Made by a program: the position numbers and the translations under genes | Part shown: piece by piece, positions 50,882 through 58,989 of the stretch | How positions within the stretch are numbered: the stretch's first letter is position 1 | Layout: every line of letters begins with the position of its first letter | Notes under the pieces: model-generated | Database searches by the model: none | Told to the model about the DNA's origin: nothing | Seen by the model: only the letters and a program-made list of their open reading frames with translations | Assembly: GCF_039535095.1 (NCBI RefSeq) | Contig: NZ_BAAAWN010000001.1 | Span: forward strand, 2,666,001 to 2,730,000 | Source of the DNA: Arthrobacter ramosus | GTDB lineage: Bacteria > Actinomycetota > Actinomycetes > Actinomycetales > Micrococcaceae | Reading direction: 5' to 3' | Length of the DNA: 64,000 nt

Positions 50882-52554
50882 GCGGGGAAGTGAGGGTCTC
50901 CACCCTGGTGGGCCAGACTCTGGCAAAGCTCGGAGTCGGCCATGTCTTCGGGGTGGTGGGCAGCGGCAACTTCGACGTCACCAGCACCCTGATGAACGCC
51001 GGCATTCCGTACACCGCGGCCCGCCATGAGGGCGGTGCCGCCACCATGGCCGATGCGTACTCCAGGATGTCCGGCAAGGTGGGCGTTGTCACCACGCACC
51101 AAGGCTGCGGACTGACCAACGCGATCACCGGCATCGGAGAAGCTGCCAAGAGCCGCACCCCCATGATCGTACTGACGGCCGACACGCAGGCGGCAGCCAT
51201 CCGGTCCAACTTCAAGATCGACCAGGACGCCCTGGCGCGCAGCGTCGGCGCCGTGGCAGAGCGGATCCACTCCCCCGAAACGGCCATCGCCGATACGGTC
51301 CGGGCCTTCCGAACTGCAGTGAACGAGCGCAGGACCGTGGTCCTCAGCTTGCCGCTGGACGTCCAAAACGGAACCGCCGCAGACACGGTGAGCACCGCCG
51401 TCGTACCTGTCCCGGCCCGGATCCGTCCGGATGCTAGCGTCGTTAATCAGTTGGTGGAGCTGATCTCCCACGCGCAACGTCCGGTGTTCGTTGCCGGCCG
51501 CGGCAGCAGGGGTGCCCGGGATTCCATCCTGGCCCTGGCACGGCACGCGGGGGCGCTCGTGGCTACCTCGGCTGTGGCCAACGGCCTGTTCAACGGCGAT
51601 TCCCATAATCTGGGCATCTCCGGCGGGTTCTCCTCTCCCTTGACCGCGGAACTCATCACTTCCGCGGACCTCATTATCGGCTGGGGTTGCACCCTGAACA
51701 TGTGGACAATGCGTCACGGCCGGCTCATCTCCCCCGGAACAAAAGTGGTCCAGATTGATGTCGAAGATTCCTCGTTGGGCGCCAACAGGCAGATCACACT
51801 GGGCGTGCTGGGTGATTCCTCCCTCACGGCCGCGGACGCCCTGGAAGTCCTCAGGACGATCCAGCCTGCTGCGGCTGAAAAGTACCGCACCGAGCAGAAC
51901 GCCCTCGCCATCAAACAGAGTGCACGGTGGCGGGATGTGGAGACTCCGGACCTCAGCACTGCGACGTCGATCGACCCACGACTGATCAGCCGGGAACTGG
52001 ATTCGATCCTTCCCGCAGACAGGATTGTCGCAGTGGATTCGGGCAACTTCATGGGTTACCCCAGCCAGTATCTGGCGGTGCCGGACGAATTCGGATTCTG
52101 CTTTACGCAGGCGTTCCAGGCCATTGGCATTGGCCTCTACACGGCCATAGGGGCAGCGGTGGCGCAGCCTGACCGGCTACCGGTCCTGGGCGCCGGCGAT
52201 GGTGGCTTCCTGATGGGTATCAGCGAACTGGAGACCGCGGTCCGGCTGAAGCTGCCGCTGGTCTGCATCGTCTACAACGATGCCGCGTACGGCGCCGAGG
52301 TCCACCACTTCGCTGAGCACCACCGCCAGGAGGAGCTGGCCAGCGTGTCGTTCCCGGAGACGGACATTGCGGCTATCGCCAGGGGATACGGGGCCGACGG
52401 CGTCACAGTCCGGACGCTTGATGACCTGCAGCCAGTGCGGGAATGGGTTGCGGCCTTCCGCGACGGCGGGCAGGACCGGCCCTTGGTGATCGATGCGAAG
52501 ATCGCCTCCGACGGTGGCTCCTGGTGGCTGGCCGAGGCCTTCCAAGGACACTGA
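50878..52554 (+). CDS. ThDP-dependent enzyme, probable isatinate decarboxylase
   Basis: This 558-aa three-domain ThDP enzyme has the cofactor-activating E51 in ARHEGGAATMADAYSR. The Mg-diphosphate motif begins at GDGGFLMGISELETAVRLKL (D441) and ends at IVYNDAAYG. It resembles benzoylformate decarboxylase and related 2-oxo-acid decarboxylases. Isatinate is 2-aminobenzoylformate, so decarboxylation would give 2-aminobenzaldehyde, or anthranilate if oxidative. GTG start overlapping the hydrolase stop. No aldehyde dehydrogenase is encoded in the cluster, so oxidation to anthranilate needs this enzyme or an outside one. Confidence 0.8.
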   Translation: MSGEVRVSTLVGQTLAKLGVGHVFGVVGSGNFDVTSTLMNAGIPYTAARHEGGAATMADAYSRMSGKVGVVTTHQGCGLTNAITGIGEAAKSRTPMIVLTADTQAAAIRSNFKIDQDALARSVGAVAERIHSPETAIADTVRAFRTAVNERRTVVLSLPLDVQNGTAADTVSTAVVPVPARIRPDASVVNQLVELISHAQRPVFVAGRGSRGARDSILALARHAGALVATSAVANGLFNGDSHNLGISGGFSSPLTAELITSADLIIGWGCTLNMWTMRHGRLISPGTKVVQIDVEDSSLGANRQITLGVLGDSSLTAADALEVLRTIQPAAAEKYRTEQNALAIKQSARWRDVETPDLSTATSIDPRLISRELDSILPADRIVAVDSGNFMGYPSQYLAVPDEFGFCFTQAFQAIGIGLYTAIGAAVAQPDRLPVLGAGDGGFLMGISELETAVRLKLPLVCIVYNDAAYGAEVHHFAEHHRQEELASVSFPETDIAAIARGYGADGVTVRTLDDLQPVREWVAAFRDGGQDRPLVIDAKIASDGGSWWLAEAFQGH

Positions 52555-52583
52555 TACCACCGGATGAAGAGCCCGGGACAGCT

Positions 52584-52622
52584 GCGAAGGGGAAGGGGCG
52601 TTGCATGCCCCAGCCCCTTCGC
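52584..52622. terminator. Bidirectional terminator between converging genes
   Basis: GCGAAGGGG (52584-52592) pairs with CCCCTTCGC (52614-52622) around an inner GGGGC/GCCCC stem. It separates the ThDP gene from the PaaX gene. The core resembles the hairpin after 20774. Confidence 0.6.
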
Positions 52623-52630
52623 TGCGTGGC

Positions 52631-53491
52631 TCAATTGGATCCGACGACGGACATGGCGTAATGCTGGGCCTTCGGCCCCAGCAGCGTGTGCAGCTTCGTG
52701 AAGAGCTCCTGGGCGGCCAGTCCGTGCCAGTTGTCGGGCAGGTATTCCGCGGGGAGCCCGGGATCCATATAGGGCAGCCGCCGCCACTGGGTGACCATGG
52801 GAACATAATCCGCAAAGGCCTGCTTCAGCAGTTCGGGCGACTCGGCCTCTCCCTCAAGCTTCTCCCACCGATGGAGTACGGGCTGATGCCGCGCCAGGAA
52901 GTCCGTGTAAAGAGCCTCCAACGAGGGCAGGTCCCACCATTGACCCACCTTCTCATCGATGGGGCCTCCGGTAAGATGCGTTGCCTTGAAGAGGTCGACA
53001 TACTCCATGAGCTCGGCCCGCCGAAGCTGCTGCTCCACTTCGTCCGCAAGATTACCGGGAGCGATCCACAAACCCGGGGAGACCTGTCCGCAGCCAACGC
53101 GGGTCAGGATGGTTCGGAGCCTGTGCCGCAAGTGGCGCTGCGCCTCGGGGACAGAGAAGGACGCCAGGAGCCACGCGTCGTCTTTTTGGGCACGGCGGGG
53201 AGCGAAAATCCGTTCGTCTCCGGCACTGAACACACCCTCGAGTTCGGGTGAGAGCTTGTAGGCCGCAGAACCTCCGCGTTTCAGGCTGACCAGGACCCCG
53301 CGTTTCTTCAGCCGCGACACCGAAGACCGCACACCGGCTGATTCAACCCCCAGGTCCCCCAGGAGCTGTATCAGGTCCGCGACCGCAAACGTGCCGTCCT
53401 GGTTACGAGCGTACAAGCCATACACGGTGACGATCAGGTGTTGATGGCGCGGCGTGGGAGCAACGTCGGGGACGGCATCGGCCATGGCCAT
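52631..53491 (-). CDS. PaaX-family repressor
   Basis: The 286-aa PaaX protein has an N-terminal winged helix (FAVADLIQLLGDLGVESAGV, RSSVSRLKKRGVLVSLKRGG, about residues 35-74), a central PaaX domain and a C-terminal domain. PaaX proteins respond to aryl-CoA thioesters; here anthraniloyl-CoA made by the ligase at 57324 is a natural candidate. It converges on the upper-pathway operon. The TRTGACG-N2-CGT sites at 44227, 53825 and 54906 are plausible targets. Confidence 0.85.
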   Translation of the reverse strand: MAMADAVPDVAPTPRHQHLIVTVYGLYARNQDGTFAVADLIQLLGDLGVESAGVRSSVSRLKKRGVLVSLKRGGSAAYKLSPELEGVFSAGDERIFAPRRAQKDDAWLLASFSVPEAQRHLRHRLRTILTRVGCGQVSPGLWIAPGNLADEVEQQLRRAELMEYVDLFKATHLTGGPIDEKVGQWWDLPSLEALYTDFLARHQPVLHRWEKLEGEAESPELLKQAFADYVPMVTQWRRLPYMDPGLPAEYLPDNWHGLAAQELFTKLHTLLGPKAQHYAMSVVGSN

Positions 53492-53597
53492 TCAGCGCTA
53501 CCTCTATTGGTTCGGGAATCGATTTACAGTCATAGGCTACATCGCCGACGGGCCGCGTTCTCACGGCGGTATCCGCCGCGGCCGGATGAAAAGCCGG

Positions 53598-53738
53598 CTA
53601 GATGAAATTCAGGCCGCCCCAGGGTGTCGTAACCGGCGTCGTTCCCCCGAAAACGGACCGGAACTCTTCGTCGAGCAGGGCGCCCATGGACAGTTCCTGC
53701 AAATTTTCCTTGGTCTCTTCAGAGCGTGAACCAGACAT
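53598..53738 (-). CDS. 46-aa small peptide with double-glycine-like leader
   Basis: ATG at 53738 has a perfect AAGGAG 6 nt upstream. A TTTACG-16-TATAAA promoter lies just before it, so expression is likely. The N-terminal part is polar and acidic (SEETKENLQELSMGALLDEE), followed by FRSVFGG and a short tail with two TP pairs, WGG and LNFI. The L-x-E-L...F-G-G arrangement recalls double-glycine leaders, but no maturation enzyme or peptidase is in the window. It lies 106 nt upstream of PaaX on the same strand. Function unknown. Confidence 0.6.
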   Translation of the reverse strand: MSGSRSEETKENLQELSMGALLDEEFRSVFGGTTPVTTPWGGLNFI

Positions 53739-53811
53739 CTTTGTCTCCTTGTGAGGGCATGTGGAGCGGATCACCACTTGTGGCCGCCAAACCATGCATC
53801 TTGTGCCCAAT

Positions 53812-53851
53812 TTTATATCGCTAGTGTGACGTTCGTAAAGAGATCAACATA
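53812..53851 (-). promoter_or_regulatory. Promoter and operator of the small peptide / PaaX
   Basis: On the minus strand TTTACG (53839-53834), 16 nt and TATAAA (53817-53812) form a promoter. The -35 lies inside the 27-nt element 53825-53851, 21 of 27 positions of which are identical to 54906-54932. Repressor binding there would shut this promoter. Confidence 0.6.
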
Positions 53852-53870
53852 ACCATTCTTATTTGAATGG

Positions 53871-54305
53871 GTGGATACGGATGCTTCCGGCCACCAGCAC
53901 AACTCGGCAGTGATGCGCTGGGTGGAGTCCGCGGAAGCTGAGCTCTTCCTGCGCACGCTCGGGCTGCCTGACTGCTTCCCCAGCGTTCCCCGCGTTCACC
54001 AGGAGATCCACTTCAAGGCCAAGCTGTGGTTCGGCCAGCGAATCACGGCAACCGTAGGCATTTCCAAGCTTGGCAGGACGTCCATGACGTATGCCTTCGA
54101 GGTTCAGGGCCATCCGCATGATGGCCTGGCGGGCAGCCTGGCAGCGTTCGGAACTGTAACAGTAGCCCACGTGCCGCCCGGCTCAGCCAAAGCGCAGCCT
54201 TGGCCCGCCGCAGTCGTGGAAGCGGTGGCCCCCGCGCAATCCTCGGGGGCGGAGGATCGCTCGGGGGTCAACAGCTCACCCACCGCCCAGACGGCCGGCT
54301 CGTAA
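53871..54305 (+). pseudogene. 4-hydroxybenzoyl-CoA-thioesterase-like hotdog protein, N-terminally truncated
   Basis: The 144-codon frame contains a hotdog acyl-CoA thioesterase core: FEWVDTDASGHQHNSAVMRW matches the active-site pattern W-x-D-xD-xxGHxxN, then FLRTLGLPDCF and IHFKAKLWFGQRITATVGIS. The family motif extends upstream of the only in-frame start (GTG 53871) to 53853, where a stop intervenes, and there is no ribosome site. The 5' end therefore appears lost or shifted. An alternative is a GTG-started short but active enzyme. Confidence 0.55.
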
Positions 54306-54313
54306 CGCGAAGA

Positions 54314-54364
54314 AACCCCCGGCGATTCCCGCCGCCCCATCGGGCGGGACAACCACCGGGGGTT
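54314..54364. terminator. Terminator between converging genes
   Basis: AACCCCCGG (54314-54322) pairs with CCGGGGGTT (54356-54364), with an inner TCCCGCC/GGCGGGA stem. It separates the thioesterase-like frame from the RidA gene. Confidence 0.65.
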
Positions 54365-54419
54365 CCCCTGTCCCCCAAACCAAACCTCCCGCCGTCGGGA
54401 GTCTGTACTCGCCCGGACG

Positions 54420-54821
54420 CTACGGACGGTCCTGGATGACAGCGATCCCCTGGATCTCGATCATGGCTTCCTTCTGCCAGAGGCGGGTGACGCCGATTCC
54501 GGCCATGGCCGGATATTCCGAACCCGCCATTTCGCGCCAGATCCGTCCGATCTCCCGGCCGTTCGCCATGTAGTCATCCACATCGGTCAGGTAGATGGTG
54601 ACGCTCACCAGATCCTCCGGCTGCCCACCCGCTGCCCGCAGGGTGGTCAAAACGTTTGAAAACGCCTGCCTGAACTGCTCCACAATGCCCCCGGGAACAA
54701 TCTCCATATTGCCGTCCAGTGCTGTCTGGCCGCCCAGGTACACCGCATTCCCGGCAAGAATGCCGTGGGCGTAACCGGACGGCTTGGACAGGGACTCGGG
54801 GTTGACGGTCTTGTTGCTCAT
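54420..54821 (-). CDS. RidA-family enamine/imine deaminase
   Basis: This 133-aa single-domain RidA/YjgF protein has AHGILAGNAVYLGGQTALDG, FSNVLTTLRAAGG and EIQGIAVI at the C-terminus. RidA proteins hydrolyse reactive enamines/imines to carbonyls. The GxxRxxxG-type Arg block of RidA is altered here to IGVTRLWQ, which retains the Arg. ATG at 54821 has AGGAG upstream. It is divergent from the lower-pathway operon, where amino-substituted non-aromatic intermediates are expected, so it probably removes the nitrogen. Confidence 0.82.
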   Translation of the reverse strand: MSNKTVNPESLSKPSGYAHGILAGNAVYLGGQTALDGNMEIVPGGIVEQFRQAFSNVLTTLRAAGGQPEDLVSVTIYLTDVDDYMANGREIGRIWREMAGSEYPAMAGIGVTRLWQKEAMIEIQGIAVIQDRP

Positions 54822-54905
54822 TGATGCTCCTCGCGATGTCGACTCTTGATTCCTGCTTGAAAAGGCCCCTTGCCGGGTCCTTTGTGTCGTGCTAACTTGA
54901 GCATA

Positions 54906-54932
54906 TGTGACGACCGTAAAAAAGTCGACATA
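54906..54932. promoter_or_regulatory. Operator between RidA and the lower-pathway operon
   Basis: The 27-nt element begins TGTGACGACCGTAAAA and ends GTCGACATA. It shares 21 of 27 positions with 53825-53851. Outer arms ATATGT/ACATAT make it an imperfect palindrome. Candidate PaaX site. Confidence 0.55.
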
Positions 54933-54955
54933 TCGAGACGAAGGGAACCAGACGG

Positions 54956-55870
54956 ATGAAACTGGCCACACTCCGCACCCGCGGAAACGGTACGACGGCG
55001 GCCCTCGGCTTGGGCGCCGACGCCTTCCTGCCGCTGCCCTACCCGAGCGTGGGTGCACTCCTGGCCGATCCGGCGTGGCGTGCCGTTGTCGAGGCAGCTG
55101 CCGCGGCGGCGACCGGCCCTGACGGCTCACTGGCGGTCACCGGGACGACCGAGGCCGGCACCGCCGAATTTGCCCCGTTGCTGCCCGACCCCCGGAAAGT
55201 CATCTGCTGCGGGTTGAACTACGGCGACCACATCCAGGAGATGGGCAGGGACCTGCCCGAGTACCCCACTCTCTTTGCCAAGCACGCGGACACGCTGACA
55301 GGCGCCCACGACACCATCGACGTCCGGGGCAGCGGGAAAGTCGACTGGGAAGCCGAGCTCGCCGTCGTCGTGGGCAGCCCCCTTTTCCGTGCGGACGAAG
55401 AACAGGCGCGAACGGCCATCGCCGGTTACACCGTGGCAAATGACGTTTCCATGCGCGACTGGCAGAACCGCACCCTGCAGTGGTTCCAGGGGAAGGCCTT
55501 CGACGCGACCACCCCCGTGGGTCCCGTCCTGGTCACAGCTGACGACGTGAACGGGGAGTTCGAGGTCCGCGGATACGTCAACGGAGACCTGGTGCAGTCA
55601 GGGAACACGGGAACGCTGGTCTTCGGTCCGGCCCGGCTCCTGTCCTATATTTCGCAGTTCACCATGCTTCGCCCCGGGGACCTCGTCCTCACGGGCACAC
55701 CAGGGGGAGTCGGGATGGGAATGACCCCTCCCCGCTTCCTGCAGGACGGAGACGTCCTGACCACCGAAATAGCAGGCATCGGACGCCTGGAAAACACCAT
55801 CCGTATCCATACCAACGATGACGCAGCCGCTCTGCGCCCCGTCGTCGCCACCACAACCACCAAGGAGTAA
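54956..55870 (+). CDS. Fumarylacetoacetate hydrolase-family enzyme
   Basis: The 304-aa FAH-superfamily protein has a variable N-terminal domain and a C-terminal catalytic fold: VICCGLNYGDHIQEMG, metal ligands in VDWEAELAVVVG, VANDVSMRDWQ with QWFQGKAFDATTPVGPVLVT, and GDLVLTGTPGGVGM. Such enzymes hydrolyse C-C bonds in acylpyruvates or act as hydratases/decarboxylases after ring cleavage. It is the first gene of the five-gene lower-pathway operon. Its presence suggests a ring-cleaved acyl-pyruvate intermediate. Confidence 0.84.
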   Translation: MKLATLRTRGNGTTAALGLGADAFLPLPYPSVGALLADPAWRAVVEAAAAAATGPDGSLAVTGTTEAGTAEFAPLLPDPRKVICCGLNYGDHIQEMGRDLPEYPTLFAKHADTLTGAHDTIDVRGSGKVDWEAELAVVVGSPLFRADEEQARTAIAGYTVANDVSMRDWQNRTLQWFQGKAFDATTPVGPVLVTADDVNGEFEVRGYVNGDLVQSGNTGTLVFGPARLLSYISQFTMLRPGDLVLTGTPGGVGMGMTPPRFLQDGDVLTTEIAGIGRLENTIRIHTNDDAAALRPVVATTTTKE

Positions 55871-55875
55871 AGAGC

Positions 55876-56364
55876 ATGACCGAGCTGACTGAGACCACCC
55901 AGTACCGCACCGAGGGAGACAACTCCATCTACGCCGGCGCCGACGGCAAAGTTGTTCCTGTTGTCACCCGGGCAGGGCAGGAGGACACCAACACGGCACA
56001 GTCCGGCGACTGCGTCCGCGTATCCGGCGTGTCCATCCAGCACACCCCTGCCACCAAGATCTGGTTCGGACAGGTATTCAACACCCCGGGTTACCGCTCG
56101 CTCCCCCACCACCACGGCGAAGCCGAAACCGGCGGCTACGTGCTGCGCGGCCACGGCCGCATCTACTACGGCGAGAACTACTCCGAATACAAGGACATGA
56201 AAGCCGGAGACTGGGTTTTCGTGCCCCCCTTCATGCCGCACGTTGAGGCAAACATGTCCGTCACCGACGAACTCGTCTGGCTCACCACCCGCACGCCGGA
56301 AAACATCGTGGTCAACCTCGAAGACGTTCCGGATGAGACCCTCGCCGACTACCGGCGCGCATAA
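55876..56364 (+). CDS. Small cupin, possible ring-cleavage dioxygenase or isomerase
   Basis: This 162-aa single-domain cupin has motif 1 PHHHGEAETGGYVLRGHGRI, with the H-x-H-x3-E metal ligands, near residues 77-96. Motif 2 is GDWVFVPPFMPHVEAN near residues 113-128, with the second His. All metal ligands are present, so it is likely an enzyme. It is 5 nt after the FAH gene and 4 nt before the thioesterase. Gentisate-type dioxygenases are larger bicupins; a compact relative acting on 5-hydroxyanthranilate, or a non-oxidative cupin, are alternatives. Confidence 0.75.
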   Translation: MTELTETTQYRTEGDNSIYAGADGKVVPVVTRAGQEDTNTAQSGDCVRVSGVSIQHTPATKIWFGQVFNTPGYRSLPHHHGEAETGGYVLRGHGRIYYGENYSEYKDMKAGDWVFVPPFMPHVEANMSVTDELVWLTTRTPENIVVNLEDVPDETLADYRRA

Positions 56365-56368
56365 CGCC

Positions 56369-57286
56369 ATGAACATCCCCGCCCCCGCAGCCACCAAGAC
56401 CTCCGCAACGTTCCTGCGCGCCATCGAACTGACCCAGGTCCCTGCTCTGGTCCACGACGAAGCGTATGAGGCTGCCACCCAGTACGTTCCCTGGCCCAAG
56501 GCCTACGGCGGAGACATGGTCGCCCAATCAGCAGCCGCAATGATGCGCTCCGTTGACGAGGACCGTTCGCTGCACTCCATGCACAGCTACTTCATGCGCC
56601 CGGTGGATGTGGGATCGACCGTCCGGTACGAAGTGGAACACCTCCGTGATGGCCGCGGCTACTCCACCCGAAGCGTCCGCGGATACCAGAACGGCACGAC
56701 CGTCTTCGTAGCCATGGGTTCCTTCCAGGTTCCTGAAGACGGGGCCGACTACCAGCCCGTTACGCCCGGACAAGCTGCCCCCACCGAAATCGATCCGGAG
56801 TCCCTGCGCAGTGCCGCAGAAATCCTCCACGACGTCGATGGCCCCGCCGCGGAATACTGGTCCACAGGACGCAGCTTCGACATGCGCCACGTCCCCGGCC
56901 CCGTTTACGTTGAGGTTGAAGGTGGACGCGAGGCGCACCAGGCCATCTGGGTGAAGGCCTTCGATGAACTGCCGGACACCGCGAACCAGCAACTGAACGC
57001 AAACCTGCACCGCATCGCCCTGGCCTACGTTTGCGACTACACCATCCTGGAGCCCCTCCTCAGGGCCCAGGGCCTGCACTGGTCCTCTCCCGGGCTCACC
57101 ACGGCCAGCCTGGACCATTCCATGTGGTTCCACCGCGACGGCCGCGCAGACGAATGGGTGCTGTACGCACAAAAAGCAGTGTCCGGTCAAAACAACAGAG
57201 GCCTGGCCCTTGGCCACTTCTTCGACCGTGAAGGCCGCCTGCTGGCCACCGTCGCCCAAGAGGGCATGATCCGGCCCGGATCCTAA
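56369..57286 (+). CDS. Acyl-CoA thioesterase II (TesB type)
   Basis: The 305-aa double-hotdog thioesterase has an N-terminal TesB segment (YVPWPKAYGGDMVAQSAAAM), FMRPVDVGSTVRYEVEHLRD, and a C-terminal hotdog with LAYVCDYTILEPLLRAQG and TTASLDHSMWFHRDGRADEW carrying the catalytic Asp. ATG at 56369 comes 4 nt after the cupin stop. Within an anthraniloyl-CoA pathway it may release a free acid from the hydroxylated or reduced CoA ester, or recycle CoA. Confidence 0.83.
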   Translation: MNIPAPAATKTSATFLRAIELTQVPALVHDEAYEAATQYVPWPKAYGGDMVAQSAAAMMRSVDEDRSLHSMHSYFMRPVDVGSTVRYEVEHLRDGRGYSTRSVRGYQNGTTVFVAMGSFQVPEDGADYQPVTPGQAAPTEIDPESLRSAAEILHDVDGPAAEYWSTGRSFDMRHVPGPVYVEVEGGREAHQAIWVKAFDELPDTANQQLNANLHRIALAYVCDYTILEPLLRAQGLHWSSPGLTTASLDHSMWFHRDGRADEWVLYAQKAVSGQNNRGLALGHFFDREGRLLATVAQEGMIRPGS

Positions 57287-57323
57287 TCCGACATCAGAAG
57301 CACGAACCATAGAAGGAGTGGCC

Positions 57324-58976
57324 ATGAGCACATCGGCCCATGTGGATACATTTACGCGGGACCACCTGCCGCCGGCTACGACATGGCCGGCGCTCGAGTT
57401 CACCCTCCCGGAACTTCAGTACCCCGAGCAGCTGAATGCAGCGGCGGTACTGATCGACGACACCGTTGCCCACTATGGCGCCGACCGGCCGGCGCTCCGC
57501 ACGCCCGACGGCGAGGTCTGGACTTACGGTGAACTGCGGCTTCGGGCCAACCAGGCGGCCCAGGTGCTCACCGAGGATTTCGGTGTAGTTCCGGGCAACC
57601 GCGTGATGCTGCGGGGACCCAACAACCCATGGATTGTCGCAGCCTGGCTGGGCGTGCTCAAAGCAGGTGCGGTCGTCGTCACCACCATGCCGATGCTGCG
57701 GGCCGCCGAGATCCAGACACTGATCCAGCTGACCAAGCCTGTCGTGGCGCTCTCCGACCACCGCTTCCTTGACGACCTGGCCGCCGCTGCGGGGGCCGAA
57801 GTAGCCGTCATTGCTTATGGCGGCACCGGCCTCGGCGATCTCGCCTCCCGCTGCGCGGCCAAGAGCGGGGAGTTCGCCACTGTTCAAACGGCTGCGGACG
57901 ACGTTGCGCTTCTTGGGCCCACCTCCGGCACCACCGGCGCCCCCAAGATCACCATGCATTTCCACCGGGACATCCTGGCGATCGCCGACACCTTTGGCCG
58001 CCACATCCTTCAGCCCACCGCCGAAGACGTCTTCGCGGGCTCGCCGCCGGTCGCATTCACCTTCGGACTCGGCGGTCTGGTCATCTTTCCCCTCCGCTTT
58101 GGGGCCTCCGCGCTGCTGACTGATCGCGCAACGCCCGTGGAACTGGCAGAGAACGCCGCGGCGGCCGGTGCCACGATCCTCTTCACGGCGCCCACTGCCT
58201 ACCGGGCCATCCTCAAGGCCGGGCGCGGCGATCTGCTCAGCCGGCTGAGGATCGCAGTCTCGGCCGGCGAGCACCTGCCCAAGGAAACATGGCAGGCTGT
58301 CTACGATGCCACCGGGGTCCGGCTGGTGAACGGCATCGGAGCCACGGAAATGCTCCATGTGTTCATCTCGGCTACCGCCGAAGACAGCCGGCCCGGCGCA
58401 ACGGGCAAGGCCGTCCCCGGGTTTCGGGCGACCATCCTGGACGAGGACGGCTCCGAACTGGGTCCCAACCAGCCCGGCAGGCTTGCCGTCGTGGGACCCA
58501 CCGGCTGCCGCTACCTCGATGACGAGCGCCAATCACGGTACATCTCCCACGGTTGGAACATCACCGGCGACACCTTCGTCAGGGACGAAGACGGCTACTT
58601 CACCTACCAGTCCCGCTCCGATGACATGATCGTCTCCTCCGGCTACAACATCGGCGCCCCGGAAGTGGAGGCTGCCATCAATCAGCACCCCGAGGTCATG
58701 GAGAGTGCCGTCGTCGGGCGGCCGGACCCGGAACGCGGAACCGTGGTCTGTGCCTTCATCGTCCTTCGAGAAGGCGTCGACGGCGACGAGGCGAAACGCA
58801 AGGAAATCCAGGACTTCGTCAAGCAAACGATCGCCCCTTACAAGTATCCGCGCGATGTTCGGTTCGTTGCTGAACTGCCGCGCAACCCCAGCGGGAAGCT
58901 GCAGCACTTCAAGCTGCGGCAAATCCTCGAAAACAATAACGACCGGCTGGCCCACGCGGCCGCACCCCAAGCTTAG
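57324..58976 (+). CDS. 2-aminobenzoate (anthranilate)-CoA ligase
   Basis: The 550-aa ANL-superfamily ligase of the benzoate-CoA ligase branch has the ATP loop LLGPTSGTTGAPK (Gly for the usual Tyr-Thr start), A5 motif GIGATEML, A8 DDMIVSSGYNIGAPEVE and A10 PRNPSGKLQHFKL with the catalytic Lys. ATG at 57324 has AAGGAG 5 nt upstream. It is followed 13 nt later by anthraniloyl-CoA monooxygenase, which makes anthranilate the predicted substrate. Confidence 0.86.
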   Translation: MSTSAHVDTFTRDHLPPATTWPALEFTLPELQYPEQLNAAAVLIDDTVAHYGADRPALRTPDGEVWTYGELRLRANQAAQVLTEDFGVVPGNRVMLRGPNNPWIVAAWLGVLKAGAVVVTTMPMLRAAEIQTLIQLTKPVVALSDHRFLDDLAAAAGAEVAVIAYGGTGLGDLASRCAAKSGEFATVQTAADDVALLGPTSGTTGAPKITMHFHRDILAIADTFGRHILQPTAEDVFAGSPPVAFTFGLGGLVIFPLRFGASALLTDRATPVELAENAAAAGATILFTAPTAYRAILKAGRGDLLSRLRIAVSAGEHLPKETWQAVYDATGVRLVNGIGATEMLHVFISATAEDSRPGATGKAVPGFRATILDEDGSELGPNQPGRLAVVGPTGCRYLDDERQSRYISHGWNITGDTFVRDEDGYFTYQSRSDDMIVSSGYNIGAPEVEAAINQHPEVMESAVVGRPDPERGTVVCAFIVLREGVDGDEAKRKEIQDFVKQTIAPYKYPRDVRFVAELPRNPSGKLQHFKLRQILENNNDRLAHAAAPQA

Positions 58977-58989
58977 AAGGGACCGATCC

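Noticed and set aside
50059..51717. 552-codon minus-strand frame opposite the isatin hydrolase and ThDP genes
   Set aside because: No recognisable motifs and complete overlap with two well-supported genes.
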